A stretch of DNA of 64,000 nucleotides from Sphingomonas aliaeris (lineage in GTDB: Bacteria; Pseudomonadota; Alphaproteobacteria; Sphingomonadales; Sphingomonadaceae). A model generated the notes under the pieces. The model was not told the DNA's origin. It saw only the letters and a list, made by a program, of their open reading frames with translations, and ran no database searches. The stretch lies in contig NZ_CP061035.1 of NCBI RefSeq assembly GCF_016743815.1, positions 3,040,501 to 3,104,500 of the forward strand, in the 5' to 3' direction. Positions 54,824 to 63,268 of the stretch are shown piece by piece. The first letter of the stretch is position 1; each line of letters begins with the position of its first letter. The position numbers and the translations under genes were made by a program.

Positions 54824-55084
54824 ATGGACATAGCGACGACCGGCGCGATCGAACGGATCGCACGCGTGCTCGCCGGGCGGCGGCTCAGCGACAATGCGGA
54901 TGGCGACAATCCGCACGCCGCCGATGCGGTCGATGCGGCATGGCGGAGCTATCGCGACGACGCCATCGCGATCCTGAAGACGTTGCGCGAACCCGATGTG
55001 GAGATGGAACGGGTCGGCGACGTCGCGGTGTGGCTGCGCATGATCCAGGCCGCGCTGGACCAGGCGGAGACCGACCCCGGCTAG
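54824..55084 (+). CDS. Hypothetical protein (86 aa)
   Basis: Charged, helical protein starting MDIATTGAIERIARVLAGRRLSDNADGDNPHAADAVDAAWRSYRDDAIAILKTLREPD, without signal or membrane segment. Third gene of the stress-promoted operon, 16 bp after the membrane protein. Its stop overlaps the stop of the convergent glycosyltransferase by 3 bp. Family not recognised. Confidence 0.68.
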   Translation: MDIATTGAIERIARVLAGRRLSDNADGDNPHAADAVDAAWRSYRDDAIAILKTLREPDVEMERVGDVAVWLRMIQAALDQAETDPG

Positions 55085-56160
55085 CCTGCGCGCGCGTTCC
55101 GCCGGGCGTTGCCCCCGTTGGCCTCGACCAGATGGGCTTCCAGTTCGGCGGCACGGTGTTCGGCGGTATGTTCGCCGAGCACGCGGCGGCGCCCGGCCGC
55201 GCCGATTGCCCCCAGATCGTCGCGCTGCAACGCCGCGATTACCTGTTCCGTCGTGCGCGCCATGACGATCTCGCGATCCGCCGCGAATATCTCGTCCAGT
55301 CCGCGCCACACGTCCGAGATGATCGGCGTCGCACAGGCCGCCGCCTCGAACAACCGCACCGACGGCGCCCAGCCGGCCGCGATCATGTCCGCCCGCGTCA
55401 CGTTCAGCGTGGAGCGCGACGCGGAATAGAACTCGGCATGCTCGGACGGCGGCAGATGCGCGATGCGTTCGACATTGTCCGGCCACGCAATGCCGTCGGG
55501 ATAAAGCGGCCCCGCGACCACGAAACGGTGGTTGGGCAAGGCGCGCGCAGGCTCCAGCAACAGCGCCTCCAGCGTCGGCTGACGGTCGTCGCTATACGTC
55601 CCCAGATACGACAGGTCCCACCGCGCGGCTGCCCCGGTCGGCCGATACCGCGACGGATCCACCGAACAATATAATGGTCGCGCGGCGGGGCATCCGTAGC
55701 GATCCTCGATATACTCCAGCGTCGGCCCACCGGTGAAGGACAGATAGACGTCATATCCCGGAATGCACCGCGGCGAGATATATTCGAAATCCCCGCGCGC
55801 CAGCTTCGCCAGCGTTACGGGCGTGTCGATGTCGTAGAAGCCGACCACGCCGCGCGCGCGTTCCTGCACGAACGTCCCGATCGCCACGCCGTCCGGCACG
55901 TAGGACCCGACGATCACCGCATCGGCATTGGTGATCGCCGCCCCGTATCGCTCCAGGTCCCCGATCTCGCGATAGAATTCCAGCGTGCACCAGTCCGGAT
56001 CGGTCAGGTCGCGCTGATCGGCATACCAGGGCACGTCGCGTTCGAGGAACAGCACGTCATGCCCGCGCGCCGCAAACGCCTGCAACAGTGCGCGATAGGT
56101 CGTCGCATGGCCGTTGCCCCAGGATGAGGACAGGCTGAGCCCCAGCACGACGAGCTTCAC
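55081..56160 (-). CDS. CgeB-like glycosyltransferase (tandem paralogue 1)
   Basis: 359-residue GT-B-like enzyme. N-terminus KLVVLGLSLSSSWGNGHATTYRALLQAFAARGHDVLFLERDVPWYADQRD; the middle has GVVGFYDIDTPVTLAKL and PGYDVYLSFTGGPTLEYIE. C-terminal nucleotide-sugar region has LSYLGTYSDDRQPTLEALL and NVTRADMIAAGWAPSVRLFEAAACATPIISDVWRGLDEIF. GTG at 56160 overlaps the preceding gene's stop (GTGA). It is clearly paralogous to the next two genes upstream. Last gene of a six-gene operon; donor and acceptor unknown. Confidence 0.85.
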   Translation of the reverse strand: MKLVVLGLSLSSSWGNGHATTYRALLQAFAARGHDVLFLERDVPWYADQRDLTDPDWCTLEFYREIGDLERYGAAITNADAVIVGSYVPDGVAIGTFVQERARGVVGFYDIDTPVTLAKLARGDFEYISPRCIPGYDVYLSFTGGPTLEYIEDRYGCPAARPLYCSVDPSRYRPTGAAARWDLSYLGTYSDDRQPTLEALLLEPARALPNHRFVVAGPLYPDGIAWPDNVERIAHLPPSEHAEFYSASRSTLNVTRADMIAAGWAPSVRLFEAAACATPIISDVWRGLDEIFAADREIVMARTTEQVIAALQRDDLGAIGAAGRRRVLGEHTAEHRAAELEAHLVEANGGNARRNARAG

Positions 56161-57246
56161 GCCGCCACCCGCCGACGCGCCGCCTGTCGTTTGAACAAAG
56201 CATCCACCTGCGCCCCGCGCAGCGCATAGGTGTGATCCGCCAGCACGCGCCGCAGCGCCGCCTGGCCGATCGTCCGCGCCCGCTCCGGCGTCAGTGCCGC
56301 GAGGTAATCGGCGACGTCCTGCCCGTCCCGCGCGACGAGCACTTCCTCGTCCGGTTTCAGGAACAGCTCGATCCCCTCCCATGCATCGGTGATCAGGCAG
56401 GCCGCCGCCCCTGCGGCTTCGAACACGCGCGTCGCGGGTGAGAAGCCGATATGCGCCATCGAGATCCCGCGCGACGTTCAGCACCGCTTTCGGCGTGCAA
56501 TTGAACGCATTATGTTCGGCCGTATAGACGTGTCCGCGGTGCCGGACATTGGCGGGCATCGCCTTGTCCTCCCACCCGTTGCCGCCGATCAGGAACGACC
56601 GTTCGGGCAGCGCGGCGGCGGGGCGCAGGAAGAAGTCCTCCACCCGCGCCTCGCGGTCGGGCAGCCGGTTCCCCAGGAATGCGAGATCGGACTCGAACCG
56701 CGGATCGGGCGGCACCGGGAAATGCGTCATGGGGTCAAGCGCATTGTAGATCGGCACGCACTGCGCCGCGCCGAATCCGCGATAGGCATCGACCACGGGC
56801 GCGCCGCCACCATAGGTCAGCACCATGTCGATATCGGGCAATGCGCGCAGCACCGGGTGCGACGGATCGCCGCGCATCTCGTCCAGCGTTGCTGCCGCAT
56901 CCACGTCCCAGAACACGGTGATCGCATGCGGCGCGGCGCGCGCGACGATCCCCGCGATCAGTTCCGCATCGAACACGCCGACGCCGTTCGCCTTGACGAC
57001 GATGTCCGCCCCCGCCGCCTCGGCCAGCACGCCGCGCATCGCCGCCTCGGTCGCGGGATAGACCACCGATCGCGCATAATCGGGCGGGTCGATATCCCGG
57101 TGCTGCTGACGCCCGAACGCATCGGGTTCGTAGAAGGTGATGTCATAGCCCCGCGCCGCAAGATCGCGCAGGATTCCCCGATAATAGGTCGCCGCCCCGT
57201 TCCAGTAGGACGATACCAGGCTCGACCCGTAGAAAGCGATCTTCAT
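56157..57246 (-). pseudogene. CgeB-like glycosyltransferase (tandem paralogue 2), frameshifted
   Basis: N-terminus MKIAFYGSSLVSSYWNGAATYYRGILRDLAARGYDITFYEPDAFGRQQHRD is followed by ITVFWDVDAAATLDEM and VLTYGGGAPVVDAYRGFGA. The frame breaks at about 56463, where an extra G (C on the coding strand) splits NVARD from SMAHIGFSPATRVFEAAGAAACLITDAWEGIELFLKPDEE. Removing it gives one protein of about 362 residues ending RRVAA. As sequenced the first part instead reads on into the next gene's region. The highly conserved join suggests a consensus error. Overlaps both neighbours by 4 bp. Confidence 0.82.
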
Positions 57247-58352
57247 GCGGCACTCCTTCGCGGCGTGGCGTCCAGCATGGCGACGATGTCGAGCAGTTCG
57301 TCCACGCGGTGCGCACAGGTGTGGCGCGCGCGGATCGTCTCCAACCCCGACGCGACGAGAGCGGCTCGCAGATCGGGATCGTCCCGGATCGTGCGCAGCA
57401 CACTCGCCATCTCTTCGCCGGTTCGCGCGACCAGATAATCCTGCCCCGGCCGGAACAGGCCTTCGCTGTCCGACCACGGTGCCGAGACGAGCGGAATGCC
57501 GCAGGCAAGCGCCTCGAACACGCGGATCGTCGGTATGCCCGGCAGGATCGTCGCATAATATCGCCGCGGCACATGCACCGTCGCCATATGCCGTGCGAAG
57601 ATCGCCGGCGCGTCGGCATTCGGCGCCCAGCCGTGATACCGCGCGCCAAATCGATCCAGCAGCGCCCGCGCGCCCGGCGGATAACGTACGCCGTATATGT
57701 CGAGGGGTATGCCGCACGCGGCGGCGGGGGCGAGCAGGAAATCCTCCAGCTCGGCGACCCGCTCGTCATCGCCCCAATTGCCGATCCAGACCAGCCCGTC
57801 GCGCGACGATTCATCGGCAGGCGGATGGAACAGCCGCGTGTCCGCCGCCTCGTGCCAGGTCCAGACCCGGTGGCGCCAGCCCCAGCGGCGATATACCTCG
57901 GACAGCGCCTCGCCGAACGCCAATATGCCGTCATAGCCGGACAGGTCGAACGCCCGGATCGCCGCCGGATCGCTGACCGCGCGGTGATGCGTGTCGTGGA
58001 ACAGCAACCTAAACCGCGCGCCGCCGGACCGCAATCGGCCGATCCGTGCGACGAGTGCGGGATCGTTCCATTCGTGCACGATGACCAGATCGGCCTCCGC
58101 GACGAGCGCATCGACCGGCCCGTCCGGGTCGAACGGCGTGGACGACAGTTCGGGATAGGCAGCCCGGAACGGCTCCAGCCCCGCCTGCCCCGCATCCGCG
58201 ATCAGGTTTTCGAGGCTCCAGTTTCCGGCGGGTTCGAACGCCGCGACATCGTGCCCGCGCGCGATCAGGTCGCGCAGCACACCGCGCAGGAAATGCGCGT
58301 TGCCGTGGTTCCAGCAGGATCGCAGCGAGTGCGTGAAATACACGATCCTCAT
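57243..58352 (-). CDS. CgeB-like glycosyltransferase (tandem paralogue 3)
   Basis: 369 residues, MRIVYFTHSLRSCWNHGNAHFLRGVLRDLIARGHDVAAFEPAGNWSLENL at the N-terminus, then LLFHDTHHRAVSDPAAIRAFDLSGYDGILAFG, LVWIGNWGDDERVAELEDFLL, and the C-terminal YYATILPGIPTIRVFEALACGIPLVSAPWSDSEGLF. It shares the N-rich start, ARGHDV and RVFEA-A-G-PL patterns with the two downstream genes, so the three arose by tandem duplication. ATGA overlaps on both sides. Likely cytosolic; acceptor unknown. Confidence 0.86.
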   Translation of the reverse strand: MRIVYFTHSLRSCWNHGNAHFLRGVLRDLIARGHDVAAFEPAGNWSLENLIADAGQAGLEPFRAAYPELSSTPFDPDGPVDALVAEADLVIVHEWNDPALVARIGRLRSGGARFRLLFHDTHHRAVSDPAAIRAFDLSGYDGILAFGEALSEVYRRWGWRHRVWTWHEAADTRLFHPPADESSRDGLVWIGNWGDDERVAELEDFLLAPAAACGIPLDIYGVRYPPGARALLDRFGARYHGWAPNADAPAIFARHMATVHVPRRYYATILPGIPTIRVFEALACGIPLVSAPWSDSEGLFRPGQDYLVARTGEEMASVLRTIRDDPDLRAALVASGLETIRARHTCAHRVDELLDIVAMLDATPRRSAA

Positions 58353-59452
58353 GCCGCCGCCCGCCCCGATACCGACCGGACCACCGACGCATAGACCGCG
58401 ATCATTCCGTCACGCATCGCGGTTGCGGTGAATTGCCGCGAGGCCTTCGCCGCCGCCTCGCCGCGCCGCGCGCGTTCGGCCGGGTCAGCTAGGAGACGCT
58501 TGATCGCATCCGCAAACCCTGCGACGTCGCGTGCCGGGACGAAGCATGCGACGTCCCCCCACACTTCGCGAAAGGTGGGGATGTCGGACAGCACCAATGC
58601 ACACCCAGCCTGCGCCGCTTCCAGGATCGCCAGTCCGAACGGCTCGTACAAGGCCGCGGATACGAAGATCGGGCGTGCCGCGATCCGGTCGTTGAGCGCC
58701 GCCGGGTCCAGCGTCCCCAGACACGTCAGATGATCGAACGGCGTACCGTCGCCACCCGGCCCGATCAGCGGCCCGGCCGCGACGATCGGCGCGCCAAGTT
58801 CCGCCGCGCGGTCCAGCACGACCAGATTCTTGCCGCGATCCCACAGCCGGCCCGCGGTGAAGGCATGATCGGCACCGGTTTCTGAACGCGTTGCAGGGCG
58901 AACCGACGCACGCCCGTTATGCACGACGTGAGGCATGACCGGCAGGCGATGCACGCGCCGCGTCGCCGCCGCAAAGGCGTGGCTCGGCGCGACGACCGTA
59001 TCCGCGGCGAGCAACCCCGCCTGCGTCAACGCGACCCGCCAGCGGAAATCCGCCGGCATCGGCCCGGTCTCCACGGCATCCCACCACGTCGCGAGGCAGG
59101 AATGGGTTGCCGCGACGACTGGCCGGTCGAACGCGACGTCGGCGGCCAACGCGGGCGCGTTCACCTGCACCAGATCGACATCGTGCGACCGGGCGAGCGC
59201 TGCGATCCTCTGTCCCGCTGTGGCGATCGAGGCGGCGTCCGGTGCCAGCCAGTCGAGCGGTGCGTCCGTCTCGATCAGCCGGATGGTTTCGATCGCGCCG
59301 ACCGTGCGCCGCTGCGCATCGCTCGGACCCGGCCCGGTCGTGACGAGAATCGTCTCGATCCCAGCCTCGCCCAGCGCACGGGACAGATCGATCGCATACG
59401 TCCAGACGCCGCCGACGGCATCGGTGGACATCAGGATGCGCCGGACACTCAT
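58349..59452 (-). CDS. GT4-family glycosyltransferase
   Basis: 367 residues from ATG 59452, MSVRRILMSTDAVGGVWTYAIDLSRALGEAG. GT-B features: VVAATHSCLATWW, VVAPSHAFAAATRRV, VVHNGRASV, the donor-binding AGRLWDRGKNLVVLDRAAELG, and the E-x7-E motif ALYEPFGLAILEAAQAGCALVLSD. Found in sphingomonad and methylobacterial glycan loci next to epimerases. Overlaps neighbours by 4 bp on each side. Confidence 0.88.
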   Translation of the reverse strand: MSVRRILMSTDAVGGVWTYAIDLSRALGEAGIETILVTTGPGPSDAQRRTVGAIETIRLIETDAPLDWLAPDAASIATAGQRIAALARSHDVDLVQVNAPALAADVAFDRPVVAATHSCLATWWDAVETGPMPADFRWRVALTQAGLLAADTVVAPSHAFAAATRRVHRLPVMPHVVHNGRASVRPATRSETGADHAFTAGRLWDRGKNLVVLDRAAELGAPIVAAGPLIGPGGDGTPFDHLTCLGTLDPAALNDRIAARPIFVSAALYEPFGLAILEAAQAGCALVLSDIPTFREVWGDVACFVPARDVAGFADAIKRLLADPAERARRGEAAAKASRQFTATAMRDGMIAVYASVVRSVSGRAAA

Positions 59453-60531
59453 GCCGCGCGCTCGGCTGCGTCGGGGTGATGGACAGGTAGCGCGATCCCG
59501 CGCGTCTCGGCCAGCCATCGCGCCAGTGCCGCGACCCCCGCCCGCCAGTCCCGGCGCGGCGGCAGTTCCAGCGCGGCCTGCGCGGCGCGCGCATCCGCGA
59601 CGAAATAGCGCTGGTCCCCCGCGCGCCAGTCCCCCGATCGCAGGTCGACGTCGCGTTCAAGCAGCGTGCCGATATAGTCGATCAACCCGCGCAGGCTGAC
59701 CGCATTGTCGGGCCCGCCGCCAAGGTTGAACGCGCGTCCGGAAACCCGATCGATCCGCCGCCACGCCGCGACATAAGCCGACACCGCGTCGCTCACGTCC
59801 AGTATGTCGCGCACCTGACGGCCGTCGCCGTACAACGTAATCGGCCGCCGTTCGAGCGCGCGGATCAGGAAATGCGCGACCCAGCCCTGATCCTCCGTCC
59901 CCATCTGGCGCCGGCCATAGATGCAACTCATCCGCAGCACTGCCGCCGGCACGCCGAAGCTGCGAGCATAATCCAGCACATACTGGTCCGCCGCGCCCTT
60001 CGAACAGCCATAGGGCGTATGGAAATCGAGCGGACGGGTCTCTCCGATGCCGTGTGCCCGGACTTCCGGATCGGTCGGGACATAGCCGTTCGAACCGCAG
60101 TCGAAATACAGGTCGGACAAGTCGCCATACACCTTGTTGGTCGACGCGAAGATCACCGGCGTCGCATTGCCGCGCCGACGCAGCGCCTCCAGCAGGTTCA
60201 GCGTGCCGAGGATATTGACCTCGAAATCCTCGCGCGGGTCGATCATGCTCGTCGTGACCGCGACCTGCGCGGCGAAATGGAACACCGCCTTCGCGTCGCA
60301 TGCCGCCTCCGCCAGCAGGACGTCATCGCGAATATCGGCGACGACGGCCTCGATCCGGTCGCCATGCCGTTCGGTCAGCCAGTGCAGGTTCGCTTCCACG
60401 CCGTCCCGCGCCAGCGCGTCGTAGATGCGGACACGGCGCCCCTCGCCCGCCAGCCGGTCCGCAAGGTTCGACCCGATAAAGCCCGCGCCCCCGGTGATCA
60501 GGACCGGACGATCGTCCGTCGCCTGTGTCAT
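59449..60531 (-). CDS. NAD-dependent sugar epimerase (CDP-paratose 2-epimerase-like)
   Basis: 360-residue extended SDR. Cofactor loop VLITGGAGFIGSNLADRLAGEGRRVRIYDALARDGVEANL, FHFAAQVAVTTSMIDPREDFEVNILGTLNLLEALRR, catalytic region FASTNKVYGDLSD and HTPYGCSKGAADQYVLDYARSFG (Y-x3-K), then VLRMSCIYGRRQMGTEDQGWVAHF. The last segments resemble CDP-tyvelose/paratose 2-epimerases more than GalE, but the substrate is not certain. Translationally coupled to the GT4 gene and the upstream epimerase. Confidence 0.87.
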   Translation of the reverse strand: MTQATDDRPVLITGGAGFIGSNLADRLAGEGRRVRIYDALARDGVEANLHWLTERHGDRIEAVVADIRDDVLLAEAACDAKAVFHFAAQVAVTTSMIDPREDFEVNILGTLNLLEALRRRGNATPVIFASTNKVYGDLSDLYFDCGSNGYVPTDPEVRAHGIGETRPLDFHTPYGCSKGAADQYVLDYARSFGVPAAVLRMSCIYGRRQMGTEDQGWVAHFLIRALERRPITLYGDGRQVRDILDVSDAVSAYVAAWRRIDRVSGRAFNLGGGPDNAVSLRGLIDYIGTLLERDVDLRSGDWRAGDQRYFVADARAAQAALELPPRRDWRAGVAALARWLAETRGIALPVHHPDAAERAA

Positions 60532-61643
60532 GCGACCAGACCCCGCGCTTCCAGTTCGGCGCGCATCTGATCGACGCGATCGGTCGCGGTCTGCTCGGCG
60601 ACCCATCCGGCGAGTTCGGCCAATCCTGCCCCGAAATCCTGCCTTGCGTGAAAGCCCAGCCGTTCGGCAGCCAGCGTCGTGTCGCAGAAGCAGTGCCGGA
60701 TGTCGCCGATCCGCGCCTTGCCGACGATCTGCGGGGTCAGGTCGTTCTTGCCCATCGCCTGCGCCAGATCGGTCGCGATCTCGCGCACGGATCGATCGTG
60801 GCCAGATCCGATGTTGAACGTACCGCCCGCCGCCTGCGGCAACGTCAGCGCATCGGCAAAGGCGCGCGCCACGTCGCCGACATGCACGAAGTCCCGCCGC
60901 TGTTCGCCGTCTTCGAAGATCATCGGCTGCTGGCCGTTCAACAGCCGCGACGCGAAGATCGCCAGCACGCCCGTATAGGGGTTCGACAGCGCCTGACCCG
61001 GCCCATACACGTTGAACAGCCGCAGGCACACGCCCTCGATGCCGTATGGCGCGGACATGATGTGCGTCGTGCGTTCCTGCACATATTTGTTGAGCGCGTA
61101 GATCGACGCGAGATTGGGGCACTTCCATTCGGGCGTCGCGACGGGCGTCAGCGGTCGTCCCGCGGAGTCCACTGGTTCCCAGTTGGACAGTCCGTCCTTC
61201 AATCCCCGCCGCTCGGCATCCTCGATCAGCGTGCCGTCCGCGTCGCGGTACAGGCCTTCGCCATAGATCGACATGGACGACGCCGTGACGACGCGGCGCA
61301 CCGGCTGATCGATCAGCGCCTCGAACAACACGGCGGTGCCGACATCGTTGGTCGATGTGTAGCGCTCCACTTCGTACATCGACTGGCCGACGCCGACCTC
61401 CGCCGCGAGATGCACGACGCTGTCGACGCCACGCAGCGCCCAGGCGACGGCAGTCTTGTCACGCACGTCGCCGCGGACCAGTTCCGCCTCGGGATCGAGC
61501 ATCCTCGATCCATCGACCGTGCCGTGGACCTGGTCGATCAGGCTATCCAGCACCCGCACCCGGTGCCCCCGCCCCAATAACTCCCGCGCCACGGACCGGC
61601 CGATGAACCCGGCGCCGCCGGTGATCAGAATCGTCTCCGTCAT
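60528..61643 (-). CDS. NAD-dependent epimerase/dehydratase (UDP-glucose 4-epimerase-like)
   Basis: 371-residue extended SDR starting MTETILITGGAGFIGRSVARELLGRGHRVRVLDSL. VVHLAAEVGVGQSMYEVERYTSTNDVGTAVLFEAL, VVTASSMSIYGEG, and the catalytic Y-x3-K in SIYALNKYVQERT; C-terminal FNVYGPGQALSNPYTGVLAIFASRLLNG and RRDFVHVGDVARAF. The insert with EWKCPNLASIY between motifs suggests a dTDP-rhamnose-4-epimerase-like or related specificity. First gene of the six-gene operon reading towards 55081; the 249-bp spacer upstream is a divergent promoter region. Confidence 0.87.
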   Translation of the reverse strand: MTETILITGGAGFIGRSVARELLGRGHRVRVLDSLIDQVHGTVDGSRMLDPEAELVRGDVRDKTAVAWALRGVDSVVHLAAEVGVGQSMYEVERYTSTNDVGTAVLFEALIDQPVRRVVTASSMSIYGEGLYRDADGTLIEDAERRGLKDGLSNWEPVDSAGRPLTPVATPEWKCPNLASIYALNKYVQERTTHIMSAPYGIEGVCLRLFNVYGPGQALSNPYTGVLAIFASRLLNGQQPMIFEDGEQRRDFVHVGDVARAFADALTLPQAAGGTFNIGSGHDRSVREIATDLAQAMGKNDLTPQIVGKARIGDIRHCFCDTTLAAERLGFHARQDFGAGLAELAGWVAEQTATDRVDQMRAELEARGLVA

Positions 61644-61892
61644 ATGCCGGACTTGATCTGGCTTGTTGACGTTCCCATCCGAATCGCGTTGCAACAGTTC
61701 ATCGCCATCTTCCCGTAATCGGCGCCATGAAGCACCGGCCAAGCAAACACAGCATCATCTTCTTGGAAGTTACCGACAATCAACCACATCATTGACGTAG
61801 ATCAGAGAATTTGCCGGCCACATAGCGTGTATAAAGATGATGCTTTCCGGCTCCCCGAAAAGCCATCGCAACGGTCGCGGAGAACTTGATCC

Positions 61893-62492
61893 TTGTCAGT
61901 GTCCATCTTGCTGATCCGCCATGCGCCGCATGGGCAACTTGGCGAGACGCTCTCGGGACGGACGCCGGGCGTGCTGCTGGGTGAAGTGGGCCTCGTTCTG
62001 GCCGATCGCCTCGCCGAGCGACTGTCCGGGCACGCGATCGACCGTGTGCAGGCCAGCCCGCTCGATCGCACGATGCAGACCGCCCGGCCGATCGCGCAGG
62101 CCTGCGGTTGCGCGGTCGAACCGGTCGAGGCGCTGAACGAAGTCGATTTCGGCGACTGGTCCGGCCACACCTTCGCCGAGCTGTCCCGCGATCCGCTCTG
62201 GTCGCGCTGGAACCACGTCCGCAGCCAGGTGACGCCGCCGGGCGGCGAGCCCATGGCCGACGCGCAGTCGCGGATCGTGTCGCACATGCAGGAGACGGCG
62301 CAAGCGAACGACGGCGCGACGATCGCGATGGTCACGCATTGCGACATGATCCGCGCGGCCGTCGCACGGGTTCTCGGCCTGTCGCTCGACAATCTCCTGC
62401 GGTTCGACGTCGATCCTGGGTCGATAACGCACGTCGTCATCGACGAGTCCGGCGCGAGACTGGCCGGATTGAACGAACGGCCCGCGCTATGA
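61893..62492 (+). CDS. Histidine phosphatase family protein
   Basis: 199 residues. Phosphohistidine motif LLIRHAPHGQLGETLSGRTPGVLLGEVG (RHA instead of RHG), QASPLDRTMQTARPIAQACG, NEVDFGDWSGHTFAEL, and second His in AMVTHCDMIRAAVARVLG. Resembles the alpha-ribazole-phosphatase/sugar-phosphatase group; in this setting a sugar-phosphate substrate is plausible. No ATG at the start: TTG 61893 has GGAGA nine bases upstream, GTG 61899 is the alternative. Overlaps the methyltransferase start by 4 bp. Confidence 0.87.
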   Translation: MSVSILLIRHAPHGQLGETLSGRTPGVLLGEVGLVLADRLAERLSGHAIDRVQASPLDRTMQTARPIAQACGCAVEPVEALNEVDFGDWSGHTFAELSRDPLWSRWNHVRSQVTPPGGEPMADAQSRIVSHMQETAQANDGATIAMVTHCDMIRAAVARVLGLSLDNLLRFDVDPGSITHVVIDESGARLAGLNERPAL

Positions 62493-63268
62493 CGCCACTC
62501 GAAAAGTCGGTCGCCGATCTGGCACCCTGGTTCCACAATATCGATCTCGGGCACGGTGTGCTGACTGCTCCGGACCACTTCCTCGGCGACTATCCCCGGC
62601 AGAAGTTCGCCCGTTTCTCGCACGCGCTTCCGACCGATCTGACGGGCAAGTCGGTGCTCGATATCGGTTGCAACGCCGGGTTCTACGCGATCGAGATGAA
62701 GCGCCGCGGTGCCGCACGCGTGGTCGGCATCGACACCGACGATCGCTATCTCGCCCAGGCGCGCCTCGCCAGCCGGACGCTCGGCTTCCCCGACATCGAA
62801 TATCGCAACCTCTCCACCTACGACGTCGCTGCGCTCGGCGAGAAGTTCGACGTCACGATTTTCATGGGCGTCCTGTACCATCTCCGGCATCCCCTGCTCG
62901 CGCTGGACCTGATCCGGGAACATGTCGCCGGCGACCTGCTCCTGTTCCAGACCATGCAGCGCGGATCGGACGTGGTCGCCGACGTACCCGCCGATCACCC
63001 ATTCCATATCGACGGGACGTACACGGTCTCGCCCATTTTCGACGATCCCGGCTATCCGCGACTGCACTTCATCGAACGTGAATATGCGCACGACTGGACC
63101 AACTGGTGGGCGCCGAACCGTGCCGGCAGCGAAGCGATGCTGCGCGCGGCCGGTTTCGAAATCGAGGCGCACCCGGAAGCCGAAGTCTATCTCTGCCGTG
63201 TCGCGCCGGTGCCCTACGGGCAGTTCGGCCCATCGGCAGTCTATCCGGCAAAGGAGCCGCCCCGATGA
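62489..63268 (+). CDS. SAM-dependent methyltransferase (TIGR04290-like)
   Basis: 259 residues. MTPLEKSVADLAPWFHNIDLGHGVLTAPDHFLGDYPRQKF precedes a class I methyltransferase core with motif I SVLDIGCNAGFYAIEMKRRGAARVVGID and IFMGVLYHLRHPLLALDLI. This layout resembles CmoB-related proteins and the TIGR04290 group found in sugar-modification loci. The C-terminal half has HFIEREYAHDWTNWWAPN. Probably O-methylates a sugar or glycoside intermediate (inference from neighbours). ATGA overlaps join it to the phosphatase and glycosidase genes. Confidence 0.85.
   Translation: MTPLEKSVADLAPWFHNIDLGHGVLTAPDHFLGDYPRQKFARFSHALPTDLTGKSVLDIGCNAGFYAIEMKRRGAARVVGIDTDDRYLAQARLASRTLGFPDIEYRNLSTYDVAALGEKFDVTIFMGVLYHLRHPLLALDLIREHVAGDLLLFQTMQRGSDVVADVPADHPFHIDGTYTVSPIFDDPGYPRLHFIEREYAHDWTNWWAPNRAGSEAMLRAAGFEIEAHPEAEVYLCRVAPVPYGQFGPSAVYPAKEPPR

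Noticed and set aside
55081..57717. 878-codon frame spanning two glycosyltransferases
   Set aside because: It joins the first gene's frameshifted N-terminal part to the second gene through non-protein-like Arg/Gly-rich sequence; two separate paralogous genes explain it better.
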